Notes under the pieces: generated by a model
Told to the model about the DNA's origin: nothing
The model's database searches: none
Seen by the model: only the letters and a program-made list of their open reading frames with translations
Origin: Desulfamplus sp.
Lineage (GTDB): Bacteria; Desulfobacterota; Desulfobacteria; Desulfobacterales; Desulfobacteraceae
Direction: 5' to 3'
DNA: 6,174 nucleotides
NCBI GenBank assembly: GCA_015231395.1
Contig: JADGBP010000149.1
Span: 1 to 6,174 of the forward strand
Part shown: positions 4,432 through 6,174 of the stretch, one piece after another
How the letters are laid out: the number at the start of each line of letters is the position of its first letter
How positions within the stretch are numbered: the stretch's first letter is position 1
Translations under genes and position numbers: made by a program

Positions 4432-6174
4432 TGTTTCTTCCCACTACTTCAAAAGAATTAGCCGCCCTTGGATGGAATCGTCCTGATGTTATTCTTGTCA
4501 CAGGAGACACATATATTGACTCTCCGTTTACCGGTGTTGCCGTTATTGGCAAGCTTCTTGTAAAACATGGTTTCACTGTTGGAATCATTGCACAGCCGGA
4601 CATGGACTCTGACAAAGATATTACAAGGCTTGGAGAACCAGCACTCTTCTGGGGAATTACTTCAGGTGCTGTGGACTCAATGGTATCCAACTACACCGCG
4701 TTAAAAAAGAGAAGAAAAAGCGATGACTACACTCCGGGAGGAATTAACAACAGACGACCTGATAGAGCGGTCATTGCTTATACCAATCTTGTCAAACGAT
4801 ACTTTAAAAACACTTCTCCTATTGTGCTTGGAGGAATAGAAGCAAGTTTAAGACGCATCTGCCACTATGATTTCTGGTCAGACAGCATAAGACGATCCAT
4901 TCTCTTTGATGCCAAGGCTGATTATCTTATATATGGCATGGGTGAATCAGCAGTGATTGAACTTGCACAAGCTCTTAAAGATCAAGGATCAGCACCTCTT
5001 AACGAAGAGACCCTTTCTGCCATAAGAGGAATTTGCTACAGATCAAATACTTTACCAACTCCTAACTCAGATCCTGACTTCGGCTATCTTACACTTGCTC
5101 CCTATGATGTTGTAAAACAGGATAAAGAGCAATTTGCTCAAAGTTTCCAAACATTTTACCGGAACAATGATCCTTTGACAGCACAAGGATTGGTGCAGCT
5201 TCAGGACTCAAGATATCTTGTCCAAAATCCACCTGCTTTTTATCCGGACACACAAGGTATGGACAATCTTTCTGCCCTTGAATTTGAACGTGATATACAC
5301 CCGTATTACAAAGAGTTCGGGAAAGTAAAAGCGTTGGATACCATTCAGTTTTCGATATCCACCCATAGGGGATGTTATGGCGAGTGTAATTTCTGCTCCA
5401 TTGCTGTACATGAAGGCAGAACTGTAAGATGGCGAAGTGAGGATTCCATTATAAATGAAATCAAAAAACTTGCCAGACATCCTGATTTCAAAGGCATAAT
5501 ATCAGATGCTGGTGGTCCTACTGCAAACATGTATGGATTTGAATGTGCTAAAAAGCTCAAGCAGGGAGCTTGTCAGGATAAACGCTGCATCTTTCCATCT
5601 ATATGCAAAAACCTAAAACCTGACCACTCAAAACAGATCAGTCTGCTAAAAAAAATCCAGCAGGTTGAAGGAGTAAAAAAAATCTTTGTTGCTTCAGGCA
5701 TCAGGTATGATCTGATGTTTTCAGACAAAAAACATGGCAACAGATATCTTGAGGCTATTGTAAAAAATCACGTTTCCGGTCAGTTGAAGATTGCACCGGA
5801 ACATATCATATCTCATATATTGGAGCTTATGGGAAAAGCAGACAATCAATTTTTCCTCGAAGGTATGGAAAAAAAAGATGGTCAGTTGTTGCTGGAATTT
5901 AAAAAAAGATTTGATACTCTGTCACAAGCAAATGATAAAAAACAGTTTTTAACTTATTATATGATGGCGGCTCACCCAGGCTGTACGCTTGCTGATATGA
6001 AGCAACTTAAACAATTTACCCGTGAAAAACTTAAAATCATACCTAAGCAGATTCAAATTTTTACACCAACTCCTTCAACCTACTCAAGCCTGATGTATTA
6101 CACTCAAACCAACCCATTTACCGGAAAGAAACTTTTTGTTGAAAAAAATATGGCTGCCAAAGAAGCACAAAAGA
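4431..6174 (+). CDS. ygiQ: YgiQ-family radical SAM protein (UPF0313), 3' end outside window
   Basis: From ATG 4431 the frame is open for 581 codons to the window edge. It starts MFLPTTSKELAALGWNRPDV, close to an internal MS.EEM..LGWD of E. coli YgiQ. Further landmarks are VTGDTYID (23-30), GIIAQPDM, YTPGGINNRRPDRAVI, VLGGIEASLRR (132-142), then the radical-SAM cluster motif GCYGECNFCS with Cys 315, 319 and 322 (CxxxCxxC, binding a 4Fe-4S cluster and SAM). After these come ISDAGGPTANMYG (357-369), VASGIRYD, LKIAPEH (452-458) and AHPGC (514-518). A second Cys-rich patch (CAKKLKQGACQDKRCIFPSIC) lies between. The E. coli protein is about 740 residues and carries extra N-terminal and internal stretches that are not seen here. 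The substrate of YgiQ enzymes is not known to me. The ATG shares its A with the stop of the DarP-like gene (TGATG), and no strong Shine-Dalgarno site is present, so translation is probably coupled. Confidence 0.95.
   Translation, partial: MFLPTTSKELAALGWNRPDVILVTGDTYIDSPFTGVAVIGKLLVKHGFTVGIIAQPDMDSDKDITRLGEPALFWGITSGAVDSMVSNYTALKKRRKSDDYTPGGINNRRPDRAVIAYTNLVKRYFKNTSPIVLGGIEASLRRICHYDFWSDSIRRSILFDAKADYLIYGMGESAVIELAQALKDQGSAPLNEETLSAIRGICYRSNTLPTPNSDPDFGYLTLAPYDVVKQDKEQFAQSFQTFYRNNDPLTAQGLVQLQDSRYLVQNPPAFYPDTQGMDNLSALEFERDIHPYYKEFGKVKALDTIQFSISTHRGCYGECNFCSIAVHEGRTVRWRSEDSIINEIKKLARHPDFKGIISDAGGPTANMYGFECAKKLKQGACQDKRCIFPSICKNLKPDHSKQISLLKKIQQVEGVKKIFVASGIRYDLMFSDKKHGNRYLEAIVKNHVSGQLKIAPEHIISHILELMGKADNQFFLEGMEKKDGQLLLEFKKRFDTLSQANDKKQFLTYYMMAAHPGCTLADMKQLKQFTREKLKIIPKQIQIFTPTPSTYSSLMYYTQTNPFTGKKLFVEKNMAAKEAQK

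Overview
The window is a gene-dense, AT-leaning stretch of bacterial chromosome with every recognisable gene on the + strand and spacers of 176 nt or less. The codon choice, the branched-chain amino-acid ABC genes, a HisA of the eukaryotic (yeast HIS6-like) type and a YgiQ radical-SAM gene would fit an anaerobic Desulfobacterota (Desulfobacterales-like) genome. That placement is inference from gene types and composition, not from a marker gene.

Left part (2-3017): the distal part of a liv-type ABC transporter operon for branched-chain or other hydrophobic amino acids. It holds the C-terminus of the LivH permease (cut by the window edge), the LivM permease, and the ATPases LivG and LivF, which overlap by 1 nt. 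The substrate-binding protein (LivK/LivJ) is not in the window. LivH and LivM would form the membrane channel, with LivG and LivF driving it. The livH-livM junction is unusual. An 84-bp segment carrying the livM translation start and its first 11-12 codons is tandemly duplicated with only two differences. This leaves an 18-codon, livM-like leader ORF just ahead of the intact gene, in the same frame and separated from it by a single TGA.

Middle (3065-3934): a complete HisA of the eukaryotic sequence type (histidine biosynthesis, ProFAR isomerase), with about 30 extra residues near the N-terminus. No other his gene is in the window.

Right part (3982-6174): a short DarP/YjgA-type (DUF615) ribosome-associated protein that lacks the family's C-terminal half. 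It is joined by a 1-nt stop/start overlap to a large YgiQ-family radical-SAM protein that runs off the right edge. That gene is open over 581 codons and has a clear CxxxCxxC cluster motif.

No RNA genes, insertion sequences, CRISPR array or strong terminators were seen. The gaps around hisA are 47 nt each and carry no convincing terminator, so the whole window could be read as one transcript, though this is not shown. I did not find a clearly new multi-gene system. The most unusual signals are the duplicated livM start region, the expanded eukaryotic-type HisA and the truncated DarP-YgiQ pair.
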